Of a stretch of DNA of 64,000 bases, positions 63,277 through 64,000 are shown in pieces; within the stretch, counting starts at the first letter, position 1, and the number at the start of each line of letters is the position of its first letter. The notes under the pieces were generated by a model. It made no database searches, was not told the DNA's origin, and saw only the letters and a program-made list of their open reading frames with translations. This stretch comes from UBA695 sp042691655 (GTDB lineage Bacteria > Verrucomicrobiota > Verrucomicrobiia > Chthoniobacterales > Chthoniobacteraceae). The DNA is taken from the NCBI GenBank assembly GCA_042691655.1, contig CP170506.1:5394001-5458000 (forward strand). The letters run 5' to 3'. Made by a program: the position numbers and the translations under genes.

Positions 63277-63999
63277 ATGCGTTTTGCAATTTTCGGTGAT
63301 ATTCACTCCAATCTAGAAGCCCTGCAGGCCGTCTTGGCCGATGCACGGGACTGCGGCTGTACGCACCACGTCTGCCTGGGCGATATCGTGGGGTACAATG
63401 CCAACCCCCACGAGTGCGTGGAAATCATCCGCAGCCTGGGCTGCCCCGTGGTGATGGGCAACCACGACGAGCAGGCTTACCTCACCGACAACAAAGAGAA
63501 CTTCAACCCGCTGGCCGACACGGCCATCCGCTGGACCCGCGCCCATCTGCCCGAGGAGGATAAAGCGTGGCTCTCCAAGCTGCGGCTCGTGCGGCAGGTG
63601 AGGGACTTCACCATCGTCCACGCCACGCTGGATACCCCGCACCAGTGGGGCTACGTATTTAACCAGCTCGACGCCGCCGCGAGCTTTAACTACCAGTTCA
63701 CCAACCTCTGCTTCTTCGGTCACACCCATTCGCCGCGCGCCTACGTGCGGGACGAGTCCGTGCGCTCCGTGCCGCTCGACGTGCTCCAGATCGAGCCCGG
63801 GAAGAAGTACTTCATCAACGGTGGCAGCGTCGGGCAGCCGCGCGACGGGGATTGGCACGCCTCCTACTGCATCTTCCACGCCGATAAGAACCTGGTCGAG
63901 CTGCGCCGGGTGGAATACGACATCAACACCGCCCAGGACAAGGTGGTGGAAGCCGGGCTGCCACAGCGGCTCGCGGATCGGCTCGCCTTGGGGGCCTAA
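63277..63999 (+). CDS. Metallophosphoesterase
   Basis: A 240-residue calcineurin-like enzyme. Metal-site motifs are FGDIHSNLEAL, LGDIVGYNANP, VMGNHDE and FFGHTHSP, with NGGSVGQPRDGD near the end. These fit the YfcE/MJ0936-type phosphodiesterases. The substrate is not known. It is complete within the window. Confidence 0.92.
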   Translation: MRFAIFGDIHSNLEALQAVLADARDCGCTHHVCLGDIVGYNANPHECVEIIRSLGCPVVMGNHDEQAYLTDNKENFNPLADTAIRWTRAHLPEEDKAWLSKLRLVRQVRDFTIVHATLDTPHQWGYVFNQLDAAASFNYQFTNLCFFGHTHSPRAYVRDESVRSVPLDVLQIEPGKKYFINGGSVGQPRDGDWHASYCIFHADKNLVELRRVEYDINTAQDKVVEAGLPQRLADRLALGA

Positions 64000-64000
64000 G

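Overview
The window is about 64 kb of GC-rich bacterial chromosome, coded densely on both strands. It carries housekeeping genes (pyrH, frr, priA, tsaB, tsaE, thiL, thiD, lysC, ilvB, gpmI, xseA, apt, aat, nifJ), one tRNA and one complete insertion sequence. Gene content points to Verrucomicrobiota or a close PVC relative: an FHA/kinase/PP2C block, a DUF5069 protein, a choice-of-anchor-E-like protein, NifJ paired with a dihydroorotate-dehydrogenase-like protein, and few Shine-Dalgarno sequences. This assignment is an inference from content; no rRNA gene is present to prove it.

Layout. 1-1050: the C-terminal end of a ParA-like ATPase, visibly lower in GC than the rest, then a gene-poor gap. 1055-7455: a small coiled-coil/DNA-binding protein and a terminator, then a tight five-gene signalling block (VanZ-FHA, Ser/Thr kinase with a C-terminal FGE-sulfatase domain, vWA-FHA, FHA, PP2C phosphatase). 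7460-11106: aat, a HAD phosphatase, a LysE exporter, a cluster of palindromic repeats and lysC. 11303-16579: secreted and hypothetical proteins, then the minus-strand run sppA, CPBP protease, thiL, tsaE, tsaB. 16747-21217: pyrH-frr, several small hypotheticals (one with a partial duplicate of its C-terminus) and a DEAD-box helicase. 21228-24842: an aaeXAB-like efflux operon led by a MarR regulator with a palindromic operator. 24886-31108: priA, a lytic transglycosylase, a large hybrid histidine kinase and apt. 31296-35516: exopolysaccharide export (outer-membrane barrel, tyrosine autokinase, Wza-like protein) closed by a terminator. 35713-40320: nifJ and its DHOD-like partner, with a terminator. 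40411-42974: an intact IS66-family element with matching inverted repeats and an exact 8-bp target duplication. 42975-53802: repeat DNA, xseA, a membrane glycosyltransferase, an OPRT-like protein, ilvB with a possible attenuator, two radical SAM/SPASM enzymes of the AhbC/NirJ type, a tRNA-like remnant, an XRE regulator and a degenerate L,D-transpeptidase. 53938-63999: gpmI, tRNA-Gln, a HAD mutase, a trypsin-like protease, a YhaM-like HD nuclease, apaG, thiD, an ABC exporter operon and a metallophosphoesterase.

The most system-like part is the 1650-7455 block. A transmembrane kinase with an extracytoplasmic FGE-type sensor, a cognate phosphatase and three FHA proteins sit in one likely operon. 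A repeated Asp-Lys-Thr-x-x-aliphatic motif occurs once in the kinase juxtamembrane segment and three times in the free FHA protein, which looks like built-in phospho-threonine docking sites.
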